From Candidatus Pantoea edessiphila (GTDB lineage: Bacteria > Pseudomonadota > Gammaproteobacteria > Enterobacterales > Enterobacteriaceae), in assembly GCF_002933345.1 (NCBI RefSeq), contig NZ_PDKR01000001.1:243986-307985 (forward strand): a stretch of DNA of 64,000 nt, written 5' to 3'. Position 1 is the first letter of the stretch. The number at the start of each line of letters is the position of its first letter. Under the pieces are notes generated by a model that searched no databases, had not been told where the DNA came from, and was given only the letters and a program-made list of their open reading frames with translations. Shown here piece by piece: positions 1 to 10,281 of the stretch. The position numbers and the translations under genes are program-made.

Positions 1-404
1 TTATTATCACTCATCTTTTCTATTTCCATAAATAATCTTAAAAGATGTACAGAAGATATAGCGACAATTGACGACGCTACCTTATTTTTAATGGAATTAA
101 CATCCATTTTACCCATCCAGCTTAGTTTTTGATGCTGATCATCAACAGTCATTTTGATAATGAAATTATCATAACCTGAGAACATTACCATTACTAAAAG
201 CCCACCTACTAATGCAATATCTACTAAAGATAAAACAGTTAATATTAATCCTGATTCAGATATAGTAAATAGCATGGGAATAACGTAAATTATATTTTGA
301 AAAAATTTTAAGGTAAGCAAAACAAATCCAAAAGATAATCCTATATAAACAGGAAACAATAACCATCTTGATGCATATATAATTTTTTCAATAGACCATT
401 CCAT
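1..404 (-). CDS. yqhA: YqhA family (UPF0114) inner-membrane protein, partial
   Basis: This gene is open to the left window edge, so only the first 134 codons are visible; E. coli YqhA has about 164 residues. The ATG at 404 begins [20 protein letters not shown], which is characteristic of the family. Long hydrophobic stretches near residues 14-38 and 45-75 are consistent with several membrane helices, and a conserved [18 protein letters not shown]-type segment follows. The molecular function of the family is not known. The gene is transcribed away from queH with a 533-bp spacer between them. In E. coli yqhA lies far from gyrA, so this edge is outside the synteny seen in the rest of the window. 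The family call is from memory of E. coli YqhA and is fairly secure. Confidence 0.8.
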   Translation of the reverse strand, partial: MEWSIEKIIYASRWLLFPVYIGLSFGFVLLTLKFFQNIIYVIPMLFTISESGLILTVLSLVDIALVGGLLVMVMFSGYDNFIIKMTVDDQHQKLSWMGKMDVNSIKNKVASSIVAISSVHLLRLFMEIEKMSDN

Positions 405-820
405 TTTTTATTATGTTTTCCTTAGTTAACTTTTCAACTATGAATTACTAATGAAACTTTGTGCTAATTATGAAAAATAAATTCAATGTTATTTATGTAA
501 GCATAAGATATTATGTAATAATTTAATAGAATATCTTATTTAAAATATTATTTTAATATTCTTTTAAATATCCATTTTATAATAAAATTATAAATATCTT
601 AAGTTATTGATCTTTTAAAAATAAATAAAATCATTAAAAATAGACTAAAATATAAATAAATTATATACTGTAAATTAAGGATAAAATCCTTTTTAACTTA
701 ATATTATAATATTAAAATATATTAAGTTTAAATAGCTTGTCACGCATTGATAATATCAGATTTAAATTTTTATTAAAATAATTAAAAAAAAACAAAACAT
801 ATTATACAAAATAAATTATA

Positions 821-864
821 TATAGGAAAATAAATTATATAATTATATAATTTATTTTCCTATA
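821..864. repeat. Perfect 44-bp palindrome in queH leader
   Basis: Positions 821-842 are the exact reverse complement of 843-864, with TATAGG at the left end and CCTATA at the right end. The arms can form an uninterrupted stem in DNA (cruciform) or RNA. It sits 73 bp upstream of the queH start, with no gene end beside it on either strand, so a simple terminator role is not obvious. It could be a decayed terminator of a lost gene, a protein binding site or an RNA-stability hairpin. Confidence 0.7.
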
Positions 865-886
865 GTTGTAAAATATAAATTCTTAA

Positions 887-911
887 AAGATGTTTTTTTA
901 AAAAGCATCTT
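887..911 (+). promoter_or_regulatory. Hairpin just upstream of queH
   Basis: AAGATG at 887-892 pairs with CATCTT at 906-911, and T-rich/A-rich flanks extend the stem (one G-T wobble). The element ends 26 bases before the queH ATG. It could form in the queH 5' leader RNA. I compared it by eye with the preQ1-I riboswitch and did not find the expected C-rich loop and A-rich tail, so no riboswitch is claimed. Confidence 0.35.
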
Positions 912-937
912 AATATAAGATTTAAGTATTAAAAATA

Positions 938-1594
938 ATGAATAATAAATATATCCGTTCTAAATTAACATTACCTAATGATACTAAAAGGTTACTACTT
1001 CATTCCTGTTGTGCTCCTTGTTCAGGAGAAGTTATGGAGGCAATTACTGCCTCTAATATTAATTATACTATTTTTTTTTATAATCCAAATATACATCCAC
1101 AACGTGAATATTTAATTCGTAAAAAAGAAAATATTAAGTTTGCTCTTAAATATAATATACCTTTTATTGATTCTGATTACGATAAAGATAATTGGTTTAT
1201 TCGTGCAAAGGGTTTAGAACAACAGCCTGAGCGTGGTATACGCTGCACAATGTGTTTTGATATGCGTTTTGAAAGAACTGCATTATACGCTTTTGAGAAT
1301 AATTTTGACGTTATATCTAGTTCTCTTGGAATTTCACGATGGAAAGATATGAAACAGATAAACGATTGTGGTCAACGTGCAGTAAATAATTACAAAAATA
1401 TAACCTATTGGACATATAATTGGCGTAAAAAAGGAGGATCATCAAGAATGATAGAAATAAGTAAACGTGAAAATTTTTATCAACAAGAATATTGTGGTTG
1501 TATTTATTCACTACGTGATACAAATAAGCATCGACTTGATAAAGGTAGAGATATTATTCGTATAGGAACTAAATTTTATAAAAATTTGGATTAA
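938..1594 (+). CDS. queH: Epoxyqueuosine reductase QueH
   Basis: QueH performs the last step of queuosine synthesis, reducing epoxyqueuosine to queuosine in the wobble position of GUN-anticodon tRNAs. The 218-residue protein shows the family signature: the N-terminal [14 protein letters not shown] motif with Cys24, Cys25 and Cys28, the RCTMCFDMR motif with Cys103 and Cys106, and the C-terminal [11 protein letters not shown] motif with Cys186 and Cys188. These cysteines hold the iron-sulfur cluster and an extra iron in characterised QueH proteins. E. coli uses the unrelated cobalamin-dependent QueG for this step, so QueH is a notable replacement that needs no B12. The gene is convergent with gyrA and stands alone. 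The ATG at 938 gives the usual family length. Assignment is confident from the motifs. Confidence 0.9.
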   Translation: MNNKYIRSKLTLPNDTKRLLLHSCCAPCSGEVMEAITASNINYTIFFYNPNIHPQREYLIRKKENIKFALKYNIPFIDSDYDKDNWFIRAKGLEQQPERGIRCTMCFDMRFERTALYAFENNFDVISSSLGISRWKDMKQINDCGQRAVNNYKNITYWTYNWRKKGGSSRMIEISKRENFYQQEYCGCIYSLRDTNKHRLDKGRDIIRIGTKFYKNLD

Positions 1595-1681
1595 TTAATA
1601 AGTTATATTTATAAAATGAAAAAGACGTAACAAAAAACCGTTAAAAAATAATATTGTTTTAAATAAATTAACTTATTAACT

Positions 1682-4234
1682 TTAATTTATATTAATTTCA
1701 TTATCTATTGGTTCTGCAACGCGTTGAATATCAACAACTTTTTCTTTTTCTGAAGTACGGAGCAGAATCACTCCTTGAGTATTACGACTTATAATATTTA
1801 CTTCAGATACTCTTGTTCGTACCAATGTACCAGCATCAGTTATTATCATAATTTGATCATTATCTACTACTTGAAGAGCTCCTACCACTGAACCGTTTCT
1901 TTTTGTTACTTTAATAGATATTATACCTTTTATTGCACGTGATTTAATTGGATATTCATTATTTGCAGTTCTTTTACCATAACCATTCTTTGTTACTGTT
2001 AGAATAGAACCTTCTTTATTAGGTATTATTAAAGAAACAACACGATCACTTTTAGCTAATTTAATTCCACGAACTCCTGACGCAGTTCTACCCATATTAC
2101 GTACAGAAATTTCTGAAAATCTAACCACCTTGCCTAATGCAGAAAATAACATTACTTGATTATTACCGTTGGTAAGAGCAACTCCAATTAATTCATCTTC
2201 ATCTTGTAAATTGATTGCAATAATACCTGTACCACGCGGACGACTAAATTCTTTTAATAATGTTTTTTTTACAATTCCATTAGCTGTTGCCATAAAAACA
2301 TTAAAACCTTGAGTATATTCACGCATTGGGAGAATAGCTGTGATACGCTCATTAGATTGTAAAGGAAGTAAGTTAACTATTGGTCGGCCTCGTGATATAC
2401 GACTAGCTTCAGGTAATTGATATACTTTCATCCAATATAATCTTCCTCTACTAGAGAAACATAATATAATATCGTGAGTGTTAGCTACTAGTAACCGACA
2501 TATAAAATCTTCCTCCTTAATACGAGCGGCTGATTTTCCCCTACCACCACGGCGTTGAGCTTCGTAATCACTTAATGGTTGATACTTAACATAACCATGA
2601 TGTGATAAAGTAACTACAACATTTTCTGAATTAATTAGATCTTCTGTATTAATATCAATACTATTAGTTATAATTTCAGTACGACGTTCATCACTAAATT
2701 GATCACGAATGGATTCTAATTCTTCACGAAGAACATTTGTTAATATTCTTGAATTTTGTAAAATACAATTTAAATTAGAAACTTGATTAAGTAAAAATTT
2801 ATATTCATGTATTAATTTATTACATTCAAGACTAGTAAGCTTATGTAGTCGTAAATCTAAAATAGCTTGAATTTGTTTTTCTGAAAGGTTGCATATTTTT
2901 GTAACTTTATTAAATTTTTCTTCAAATGAATCCAATAAAATAAAATTATTATTAATATTTTTGAAAAGCAATTTAATACTACTAAAATTCCAAGCTTGAG
3001 AAATTAAATTAGATTTTGCTTCTAGAGGTGTATTTGCATTCCTAATTAAAGCAATCACCGAATCTAAACTAGCTAATGCAATAAGTAATCCTTCTAAAAT
3101 ATGGATGCGATCTAGAGCCTTACTAAGTTCAAACATAGAGCGACGAGTTATAATTTCTTTTCTATGACATATGAAAGCTCCTAAAATATCTTTTAAGGAC
3201 ATTATTTTTGGCTGTCCATTATGTAAAGCAACCATATTTATACTAAAAGAAATTTGTAACTGTGTTAATGAATAAAGATTATTTAAAACTATTTCAGCTA
3301 CTGAATTACGTTTTATTTCAATAATAATACGCAAACCATCTTTATCTGATTCATCACGTAATAAGCTGATTCCCTCAACACGTTTTTCTTTTATTAACTC
3401 AGCTATTTTTTCTAATAAGTGTGCTTTATTTACTTGATAAGGAAGTTCATAAATTATAATGATTTCACGACCATTTTTTATGTCTACTTCAATTTTACTA
3501 CGAGCTCTAATGTATATTTTCCCCCTTCCAGTAATATAAGCCTGTTCAATTCCTTGCTGACCATTAATAATAGCTGCTGTTGGAAAATCTGGTCCTGGTA
3601 TATAATTCATTAGTTCTTTAACAGAAATATTTTCATTATCTATATAAACTAAACAACCATTTATGATTTCGTTAAGATTATGAGGAGGTATATTAGTTGC
3701 CATACCAACAGCAATACCAGATGAACCATTAATTAATAAATTAGGAATTTTAGTTGGAAGAACTTCCGGAATGGTATTAGTACCATCGTAATTTTGAGTA
3801 AAATTAACAGTTGATTTTTCCAAATCTACTAACATTTCATGGGAAATTTTTGACATTCTTATTTCGGTATAACGCATTGCAGCAGCTGAATCACCATCTA
3901 TTGAACCAAAATTACCTTGACCGTCTATTAGCATATAACGTAAAGAAAAAGATTGTGCCATTCTTACTATAGCATCATAAACAGCTGAATCACCATGTGG
4001 ATGATATTTTCCTATAACATCACCAACTACACGAGCTGATTTTTTATAAGGTTTATTCCAGTCATTACCGAGTTCTTTCATAGCAAAAAGTATTCGACGG
4101 TGAACAGGCTTAAAACCATCACGTACGTCTGGTAAAGCTCTTCCAATGATTACTGACATAGCATAATCAAGATAAGAATTTTTTAATTCTTCCTCAATAC
4201 TAACCGGTATAATTTCTTTTAGAGGATTACTCAT
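1682..4234 (-). CDS. gyrA: DNA gyrase subunit A
   Basis: GyrA is the DNA cleavage and rejoining subunit of gyrase (A2B2), which introduces negative supercoils using ATP. At 850 residues it is slightly shorter than E. coli GyrA (875). The catalytic Tyr122 is present in AAMRYTEIR, and the quinolone-determining region is wild type with Ser83 and Asp87 ([13 protein letters not shown]). The C-terminal DNA-wrapping beta-pinwheel is present and carries the GyrA box as QRRGGRG. The acidic C-terminal tail of E. coli GyrA is missing; the protein ends soon after the last pinwheel repeat. The ATG at 4234 begins [10 protein letters not shown], matching the family start. The gene heads the block that is collinear with E. 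coli. Confidence 0.98.
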   Translation of the reverse strand: MSNPLKEIIPVSIEEELKNSYLDYAMSVIIGRALPDVRDGFKPVHRRILFAMKELGNDWNKPYKKSARVVGDVIGKYHPHGDSAVYDAIVRMAQSFSLRYMLIDGQGNFGSIDGDSAAAMRYTEIRMSKISHEMLVDLEKSTVNFTQNYDGTNTIPEVLPTKIPNLLINGSSGIAVGMATNIPPHNLNEIINGCLVYIDNENISVKELMNYIPGPDFPTAAIINGQQGIEQAYITGRGKIYIRARSKIEVDIKNGREIIIIYELPYQVNKAHLLEKIAELIKEKRVEGISLLRDESDKDGLRIIIEIKRNSVAEIVLNNLYSLTQLQISFSINMVALHNGQPKIMSLKDILGAFICHRKEIITRRSMFELSKALDRIHILEGLLIALASLDSVIALIRNANTPLEAKSNLISQAWNFSSIKLLFKNINNNFILLDSFEEKFNKVTKICNLSEKQIQAILDLRLHKLTSLECNKLIHEYKFLLNQVSNLNCILQNSRILTNVLREELESIRDQFSDERRTEIITNSIDINTEDLINSENVVVTLSHHGYVKYQPLSDYEAQRRGGRGKSAARIKEEDFICRLLVANTHDIILCFSSRGRLYWMKVYQLPEASRISRGRPIVNLLPLQSNERITAILPMREYTQGFNVFMATANGIVKKTLLKEFSRPRGTGIIAINLQDEDELIGVALTNGNNQVMLFSALGKVVRFSEISVRNMGRTASGVRGIKLAKSDRVVSLIIPNKEGSILTVTKNGYGKRTANNEYPIKSRAIKGIISIKVTKRNGSVVGALQVVDNDQIMIITDAGTLVRTRVSEVNIISRNTQGVILLRTSEKEKVVDIQRVAEPIDNEININ

Positions 4235-4556
4235 TGAATTAAGATTCCTTAACTATTTGTTCCGGTTTGAAGATTTTTTTCTGATTAAATCAGAATTTAT
4301 TTGTTTTGAAATTTTAAACATTTCTGTTTTAAATAAAAATTTTATTTTATACGATTAATTAAAGTATAAAGACCATATTTTAAATAAAACTACAATAAAT
4401 AACAATAAAAATTGTTATTTTGATCTAAAATATTTAAATATATTATTAATATACTTCTAAGGTTTTGATATAAATATTAAAAATAAATAACTTCCAATTT
4501 TATAAAAATAAAAACGGCGAGTTTATACTCACCGTTTATTTTTCGTAAACAACAAC
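4235..4556. other. Intergenic spacer gyrA/elaB
   Basis: This 322-bp AT-rich spacer lies upstream of gyrA and downstream of elaB. It holds the elaB terminator at 4512-4537. In E. coli many genes (including nrdAB, ubiG and the men cluster) lie between gyrA and elaB; I see no recognisable remnant of them here. Confidence 0.6.
4512..4537 (-). terminator. Rho-independent terminator after elaB
   Basis: An 11-bp stem (4512-4522 with 4527-4537, one wobble pair) closes a 4-base loop and is followed, reading on the minus strand, by a T-rich run. It contains GGCG/CGCC-type pairs that stand out in this AT-rich spacer. It begins about 20 bases after the elaB stop codon and would end that transcript before gyrA. 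Confidence 0.8.
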
Positions 4557-4868
4557 TTATTTATTCATTAATAAAAAACCAGTTAATAATCCTACGATAG
4601 CTCCAATTCCTACACCGTACCATGGTTTTTCATGTAAATAATCATCCATATGGAAAGCAGTTTTTTTCATTCTAGAATAATAATCACTTGAAGTTTCATT
4701 GATACGAGATGTTACATCACTTAAAATTTTTTCTGCCTTTTTTTTTAATTCAATATATTTTTGATCAGACAAATCACCAGATGATTTCAAGACTTCTTCT
4801 AATGTATCAGTCATTAGAGCTAAATCGTCAATTACACTATCATTAGATGATATAGTTCGTTTTAACAT
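4557..4868 (-). CDS. elaB: ElaB/YqjD family ribosome-associated membrane protein
   Basis: This small protein (103 residues) belongs to the ElaB/YqjD/YgaM (DUF883) family, whose members are tail-anchored inner-membrane proteins reported to bind ribosomes in stationary phase. The N-terminal two thirds are charged and helical, with the conserved TLEEVLKSSGD segment and a YIELKKKAEKIL stretch. The C-terminus carries HEKPWYGVGIG followed by a single hydrophobic segment at about residues 85-101. E. coli ElaB is 101 residues and closely similar. The neighbourhood (upstream of nuoN, downstream towards gyrA) matches E. coli. A good terminator follows. It is unusual for a non-essential stress protein to persist in a reduced genome. 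Confidence 0.9.
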   Translation of the reverse strand: MLKRTISSNDSVIDDLALMTDTLEEVLKSSGDLSDQKYIELKKKAEKILSDVTSRINETSSDYYSRMKKTAFHMDDYLHEKPWYGVGIGAIVGLLTGFLLMNK

Positions 4869-4991
4869 TTTTCACTCCAGTTCCGGTAAAATTTTAAGTA
4901 CTTTTAACTAAAAATAAAAATCTAATTTAGTATTTTTGATAATTTATTTATTTTTAAAATATTTTAATATATAAAAATATTTATTAATAAA

Positions 4992-5011
4992 GTCTATTAA
5001 AAAAATAGATC
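4992..5011 (-). terminator. Possible terminator of the nuo operon
   Basis: A short stem (GTCTATT at 4992-4998 against AATAGA-C at 5004-5011, with one bulged base) lies 5 bases after the nuoN stop. On the minus strand the loop is T-rich and the flank is AT-rich, but there is no clean T tract after the stem. It is only a candidate end signal for the 15-kb nuo transcript. Confidence 0.35.
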
Positions 5012-5016
5012 TAATA

Positions 5017-6501
5017 TTAAGCATACATCATAGGATGAATAAGTTGTATTAAATTGATTAAAGGTTGAGGATAAATACCCATAATTAAAATCAAGGTGGT
5101 TGATATTAGCAATATTATTTTCCCTAAGATTAAATTATTTGTTAACGTACAATTATTATTACTTATAATGGAATTATTATTGATTATTGTAGAAGTATTA
5201 ATATAAAAACTTAATATTATTCTTAGATAATAATAAATACCAATTCCGCTACTTATAATAATTGCACCAATTAACCACCATAGATGTGATTTTATACTTA
5301 GTATAATAACATACATTTTTCCAATAAAACCCAAAGTTATTGGAATACCAGCTAATGATAATAACATCACGGTCATTACTATAGTTAAAAAAGGATTATA
5401 TCGAAATAAACCACGATAGGAATAAACTGACTCAAAATCTATTTCTTTATAAATATTAGATATTAATATAATTACTCCAAATATTGCTAAATTGCTAACT
5501 ATATAACTAATAATATAAATTCCAGAAGTTTCCAAAGATAATTTTTGTTCTTTTATAGCAACTAGTGATATCAGTAAATAGCCTATATGAGAAATTGATG
5601 AATAACCTAATAGTCTCTTTATATTTTTTTGAAAAACTGCCATAAGATTACCAAAAATAATAGACATAAAAGCCATAATAATTAATATGTTTTTAATAGC
5701 TACTATATTTATAATAGGAATGTAAATAAATAGTCTTGTAATTGCACTAAATATAGATACTTTACTTACTGTAGATAAAAAAGAAGAAATTGGTGTAGGA
5801 GCTCCTTGGTAAACATCTGGTGTCCAAAGGTGAAATGGTACTAAAGATAATTTAAAACCAGTACTTACAACTATCATGATTAAACCAACTAAGAATAGCG
5901 GTTCTTCTATAAAATTCAAAGGTATTTTTTTACTTGGTATGAAAAAATTTAAACCACCACACTTACTATAAATCAAAGCAATACCAAAAAGTAAAAAAGA
6001 AGATGCTATTATTGATAAAATAGTATATTTTATACAAGCTTCAAGAGATAATTTTTTATAAAAATCATAACCAATTAAACCAAATAAAGGTAAAGATAAT
6101 AATTCTATACCTAAAAGTAAAACAGCAAAATTATTTGCGCTTGACAAAATCAAACCGCCTAGAGTTGAAATTAATAATAAAATATAAAATTCTTCTTTAT
6201 AACCTATAAAATTATTTAACCAAATATAAGAAAAAATACAAGTTGATAAACTTGATATAATTATTAATGACATATAAAAAATAGAATAATTGTCAATAGA
6301 TAACAATGACATTATATCTATTTCATTAATTTGTTTTACAAAATAAAGAGATAATAAAGATAGTGCCAAACCGATCAATGCTAATGAGGCATTAAAAAAA
6401 TTGTTTCTATAACATGTAATGGAAATTAATAAAATAACTACTGTAAATCCAATAATTATCAATGGTAAAGATGCTATAAATTGCTTAGGAATAGTTATCA
6501 T
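5017..6501 (-). CDS. nuoN: NADH-quinone oxidoreductase subunit N
   Basis: NuoN is one of three antiporter-like proton-pumping subunits in the membrane arm of NADH dehydrogenase I. The 494-residue protein is almost wholly hydrophobic, with about 14 predicted membrane helices. It carries family motifs such as FKLSLVPFHLWTPDVYQGAP (about residues 220-240) and the GYSSISHIGYLL segment with conserved charged or polar residues. E. coli NuoN is about 485 residues. It is the last gene of the operon and starts 6 bases after the nuoM stop. Codon composition is very AT-rich, with a run of Asn codons near residues 430-450 that looks like AT-driven expansion. Confidence 0.97.
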   Translation of the reverse strand: MITIPKQFIASLPLIIIGFTVVILLISITCYRNNFFNASLALIGLALSLLSLYFVKQINEIDIMSLLSIDNYSIFYMSLIIISSLSTCIFSYIWLNNFIGYKEEFYILLLISTLGGLILSSANNFAVLLLGIELLSLPLFGLIGYDFYKKLSLEACIKYTILSIIASSFLLFGIALIYSKCGGLNFFIPSKKIPLNFIEEPLFLVGLIMIVVSTGFKLSLVPFHLWTPDVYQGAPTPISSFLSTVSKVSIFSAITRLFIYIPIINIVAIKNILIIMAFMSIIFGNLMAVFQKNIKRLLGYSSISHIGYLLISLVAIKEQKLSLETSGIYIISYIVSNLAIFGVIILISNIYKEIDFESVYSYRGLFRYNPFLTIVMTVMLLSLAGIPITLGFIGKMYVIILSIKSHLWWLIGAIIISSGIGIYYYLRIILSFYINTSTIINNNSIISNNNCTLTNNLILGKIILLISTTLILIMGIYPQPLINLIQLIHPMMYA

Positions 6502-6507
6502 GATAAA

Positions 6508-8028
6508 TTATAGCCCTGTTGTTGGAATTGAGACATTTAACCATTTATGAATATTAATTATTGGAGTAGATGAAATATCTAAAATTGGTTGAGGATAAGT
6601 GCCTAATAATAATAAAAAAATCATTAATATTCCTATAATTAGTAGTTCACGTGATGACATTCCTGATATATCTATGTTAATTACTGATTTACCATAATAA
6701 ATACGATACATCATGACTAATGAATATACGGAAGAAAAAATCAAGCTAAATGTTGCTATGATAACGATCATCGGCATGGTTTTGAAACAACCAATTAAAA
6801 TCAAAAATTCTCCTATGAAATTACCAGTACCAGGTAAACCCAAATTAGATGCTATAAAAAATATTGATAAACCGGGAATTAATTTAATTTTAGACCATAG
6901 GCCACCCATTTTTTTTATATCACGTGTATTAAGACGTTCATAAAGTTGACCACATAAAATAAAAAGTGCTGCTGCTGAAATACTATGAGATAATAGTTGA
7001 ATAACTATCCCTTGAAATGCTAATTCACTATTAGTACCAGTAGCTATTAGTATAAAACCCATATGAGAAATTGAAGTATAGGAAATCAGACGTTTCATGT
7101 CTGTTTGTGAAAAAGCCATCCAAGCTCCATAGAAAATAGTAATAATACCAAGCCACATTCTAATTGATGCGAATTCAATTGAAGCATGTGGAAATAATGG
7201 TAAATTAAAACGCACTAAACCATAAATAGCTGTCTTTATCAGTATTCCTATTAGATCTACAGATCCAGAAGTTGGTGTCTGGCTTTGTGCATCTAGTAAC
7301 CAACCATGAAATGGAACTATTGGTATTTTAATAGCAAATGATATAAAAAATCCTAACATTAATACATATTCAAGATCATGAGACATCGTAGTTTTCAATA
7401 ATTTTTCATAACTAAACGTCCAAATCCCAGTTGATTTATAATATACCAAAGATAATCCAATGATTGATACTAACAAAATTAAACTAGAAATTTGAGCATA
7501 TATAAAAAATTTAGTAGCTGCATTTACCCTAGTTTCAATATCCGATGATTTATAACCCCATAATGAAATGAGAAAATACATTGGAACTAACATGATTTCC
7601 CAAAATAAGAAAAACAAAAACATGTCAACAGAAAGAAAAACTCCAATAACACTACCAACAATGAACATTAAATTTAAATAAAAAAATCCTTGGTTTTTTT
7701 CAATTTCATTCCAAGAACAAAGTACAGCTATAGTACCTAGAAAACCAGTCAAAACTAACATAAGAAAAGATAATCCATCTAATGCTAGATCAAAATTAAT
7801 ACCAAACCTTGAAATCCATGGTATACAATAAGTTAATTGCCATTGAGGAATGCCAATTACTTCTATATTAGCAAAATATCCATTTATCCATATTCGCAAT
7901 AAAATAAGTAAAATCAATCCAACAGTAGTTATAGCAACAAAACGAGGTGTTTTGATACTAAAATATCCAGTTAATCCACATAACAACCCACCAATAAAAG
8001 GAATCATAATAAGCCAAGGTAGTAACAC
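6508..8028 (-). CDS. nuoM: NADH-quinone oxidoreductase subunit M
   Basis: NuoM is an antiporter-like membrane subunit of complex I that carries part of the proton pumping. The 506-residue protein (E. coli 509) is a many-helix membrane protein with the conserved LFFLFWEIMLVPMYFLI helix (Glu near residue 144) and KIPIVPFHGWLLDAQSQTPT (Lys near 234, His near 241), the residues used for proton transfer. It starts with MLLPWLIMIPFIGG, as in the family. It lies between nuoL (78-bp gap) and nuoN (6-bp gap) in the standard order. Confidence 0.97.
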   Translation of the reverse strand: MLLPWLIMIPFIGGLLCGLTGYFSIKTPRFVAITTVGLILLILLRIWINGYFANIEVIGIPQWQLTYCIPWISRFGINFDLALDGLSFLMLVLTGFLGTIAVLCSWNEIEKNQGFFYLNLMFIVGSVIGVFLSVDMFLFFLFWEIMLVPMYFLISLWGYKSSDIETRVNAATKFFIYAQISSLILLVSIIGLSLVYYKSTGIWTFSYEKLLKTTMSHDLEYVLMLGFFISFAIKIPIVPFHGWLLDAQSQTPTSGSVDLIGILIKTAIYGLVRFNLPLFPHASIEFASIRMWLGIITIFYGAWMAFSQTDMKRLISYTSISHMGFILIATGTNSELAFQGIVIQLLSHSISAAALFILCGQLYERLNTRDIKKMGGLWSKIKLIPGLSIFFIASNLGLPGTGNFIGEFLILIGCFKTMPMIVIIATFSLIFSSVYSLVMMYRIYYGKSVINIDISGMSSRELLIIGILMIFLLLLGTYPQPILDISSTPIINIHKWLNVSIPTTGL

Positions 8029-8106
8029 AGCGTATATTCCTTTCTCAATTATCTATAAATTATTTCATTTATGATATTTATAAAAAAAATAATATTAATA
8101 AATATG

Positions 8107-9948
8107 TTAGATTAAAATCAAAATCATTAATACCAAAGTACCAATACTAATTGATAAGATATACCATCTTAAGTATCCGTTTTCACTAATTAATAAACCT
8201 TTGTTAATAAAATTAAATAGAAATGATAAAGAGTTAACTAATTTGTTTAAAGGATCCTTCTTAAGGAAGGATGCAATTAAAATATATGGTTTAATAAACA
8301 AGTTATAATAAATAAAATCAAAACCCCACCCTCTATAACACAAAACAAAAATAAAATTGTTTGATAAATTATTAATAATATTATTTACTAGTTTATATTT
8401 TTTTATATATAAAGCTCTAGATATCAAAATACCAATAATAATTAATATACTGGAAATAATTTCTAATGTCCATTTACTAGTTGAATGAACATTATTAATG
8501 GGAAATACATTTTTTAATGGTAGTGTTACTAATGAACCAATAAAAGTTGATAGAAGTAAAAGTAAAATTAAAGGCGCATAGTAGTTAAAACCTTTATATT
8601 GGTTTATTTTGTGATTTATGATAATATTCTCTTTGCCATGAAACACAGTAAAAATCATCCTAAATGTATAGATAGAGGTTAATAATGTACCAAATAAACC
8701 AGCTAACATTAAAACATTATTACCGTTAACTAAAGCACTGAAAATAATTTTTTCTTTACTATAAAAGCCTGAAGTAACTAAAGGAAAGGCAGCCAAGGAA
8801 GAACCACTTACTAGAAAACAAGCATAAATGAAAGGAATTTTTTTTCTTAAACCACCCATTTTGAAAATGTTTTGTTCGTGATTACACGATAAAATAAGAG
8901 ATCCTGCAGATAAAAACATTAATGCTTTAAAAAATGCATGAGTTAATAGATGTAAAATAGCAGAATCCCAAGCTTTAACGCCTAATGCTAAAAACATATA
9001 TCCAATTTGACTTATAGTAGAATATGCTAAGATACGTTTAATATCTGTTTGAACCAAGGCAGAAAAACTTGCTATTATTAATGTAATAGCACCTATAATA
9101 CCAGCTAAATTAAGTATTTGAGGTGCTAATAAAAATAAATAATGAGTACGTGCAATCAAATAAACTCCTGCTGTAACCATGGTTGCAGCGTGAATCAAAG
9201 CCGAAGCAGGAGTAGGCCCCACCATGGCATCAGGTAACCATGTTTGTAAAGGAAATTGAGCAGATTTTCCAATCGCACCTGCTAGAAGCAAAAATGTAAT
9301 CCATTTAAATATGTGATCATTATTTGAATAATTTATTATTAATTTTGATATCTCATCTAAATTTAAAGTACCCAACTTATTATATATAAGAAACAATGCA
9401 ATAATAAGAAAAACATCTCCAATTCTAGTTGTAATAAATGCTTTTATAGCTGCTTTACAATTATTTAAATTAGTATAATAAAAACCTATTAATAAATAAG
9501 AACAAAATCCTACACATTCCCAACCAAGGAAAATTAACATCAAGTTGTTAGCTAATACTAACATAATCATGCTAGCAATAAATAAATTAGTATATGCAAA
9601 AAAACGCGAATGACCTTCTTGTCCTTTCATATACCAAGTTGAAAACAAATGAACTAAAAACCCTATTCCAGTAACTATACATAACATTGTTAATGATAAA
9701 CCATCAAGCATCAATTTAATATTAATACTAAAATTATTTATATTTACCCAATTCCATAATACTTGAGAAAACGAAGCTTGATTATGTACAAAAAAATCAT
9801 ATCCTATGAATATCGTTAATATACCCGATAATCCCACAGAACACATACCAATAATAGCTGATATCTTATCTGACCAATAACCACAAGAAAAAGACAATAA
9901 TAAAAAACCTAAAAGAGGAAATAATATAGTTAAATATATAAGATTCAT
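8107..9948 (-). CDS. nuoL: NADH-quinone oxidoreductase subunit L
   Basis: NuoL is the distal antiporter-like subunit of complex I, with a long lateral helix running along the membrane arm. The 613-residue length equals the E. coli protein. Conserved segments include the [16 protein letters not shown] motif (about residues 143-158), [20 protein letters not shown] (about 228-247) and the [17 protein letters not shown] region with functional His and Lys. The C-terminal amphipathic helix and last transmembrane segment are present, so the protein is complete. Its ATG overlaps the nuoK stop by 4 bases (ATGA), which indicates translational coupling. Confidence 0.97.
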   Translation of the reverse strand: MNLIYLTILFPLLGFLLLSFSCGYWSDKISAIIGMCSVGLSGILTIFIGYDFFVHNQASFSQVLWNWVNINNFSINIKLMLDGLSLTMLCIVTGIGFLVHLFSTWYMKGQEGHSRFFAYTNLFIASMIMLVLANNLMLIFLGWECVGFCSYLLIGFYYTNLNNCKAAIKAFITTRIGDVFLIIALFLIYNKLGTLNLDEISKLIINYSNNDHIFKWITFLLLAGAIGKSAQFPLQTWLPDAMVGPTPASALIHAATMVTAGVYLIARTHYLFLLAPQILNLAGIIGAITLIIASFSALVQTDIKRILAYSTISQIGYMFLALGVKAWDSAILHLLTHAFFKALMFLSAGSLILSCNHEQNIFKMGGLRKKIPFIYACFLVSGSSLAAFPLVTSGFYSKEKIIFSALVNGNNVLMLAGLFGTLLTSIYTFRMIFTVFHGKENIIINHKINQYKGFNYYAPLILLLLLSTFIGSLVTLPLKNVFPINNVHSTSKWTLEIISSILIIIGILISRALYIKKYKLVNNIINNLSNNFIFVLCYRGWGFDFIYYNLFIKPYILIASFLKKDPLNKLVNSLSFLFNFINKGLLISENGYLRWYILSISIGTLVLMILILI

Positions 9949-10247
9949 CCTTGCATCTCATTTATAGAATCAATATTTAATGATCCATAGCGACGATAAA
10001 GTTGGATTAATAGAGCTAAACCAATACCAGCTTCAGAAGCAGCAAGACTAATTGCTATTATGTACATTATCTGACCATCAACCTGTCCCCAATAGCTTCC
10101 TGCAAACACCAAAGCTAATGCTGCAGCATTAATCATAATTTCAAGTCCAACCAAAATAAAAAATAAATTACGACGTATTATTAAAGAAGTAAATCCTATC
10201 ATAAAAAGTACTATTGCAAGGATTAATCCATGTTGTAGATTGATCAT
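9945..10247 (-). CDS. nuoK: NADH-quinone oxidoreductase subunit K
   Basis: NuoK is a small three-helix membrane subunit of complex I. The 100-residue protein equals the E. coli length and begins [19 protein letters not shown]. The conserved membrane glutamates are present in [12 protein letters not shown] (Glu36) and [13 protein letters not shown] (Glu72). The protein ends in [10 protein letters not shown], close to the E. coli end. It lies 34 bases after nuoJ and overlaps nuoL by 4 bases. Confidence 0.97.
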   Translation of the reverse strand: MINLQHGLILAIVLFMIGFTSLIIRRNLFFILVGLEIMINAAALALVFAGSYWGQVDGQIMYIIAISLAASEAGIGLALLIQLYRRYGSLNIDSINEMQG

Positions 10248-10281
10248 GAAGACTCCTTGTTTATTTTTTATTATCTAATAA

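Larger units (their letters stand above)
405..937. other. Intergenic spacer yqhA/queH with palindromes
   Basis: This AT-rich spacer lies between the divergent genes yqhA and queH. I see no coding remnant. It contains a perfect 44-bp palindrome (821-864) and a second hairpin (887-911), both close to queH. Promoters for both genes must lie here, but I could not single out a convincing one in this base composition. Confidence 0.6.

Noticed and set aside
887-937. A preQ1 riboswitch in front of queH
   Set aside because: A hairpin is present, but the C-rich loop and the A-rich pseudoknot tail of the known classes are not seen.
1596-1678. Inverted repeat TAATAAGTTA/TAACTTATTA between queH and gyrA as a terminator
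   Set aside because: The arms are AT-only, 10 bp long and 63 bases apart; this is weak in such base composition.
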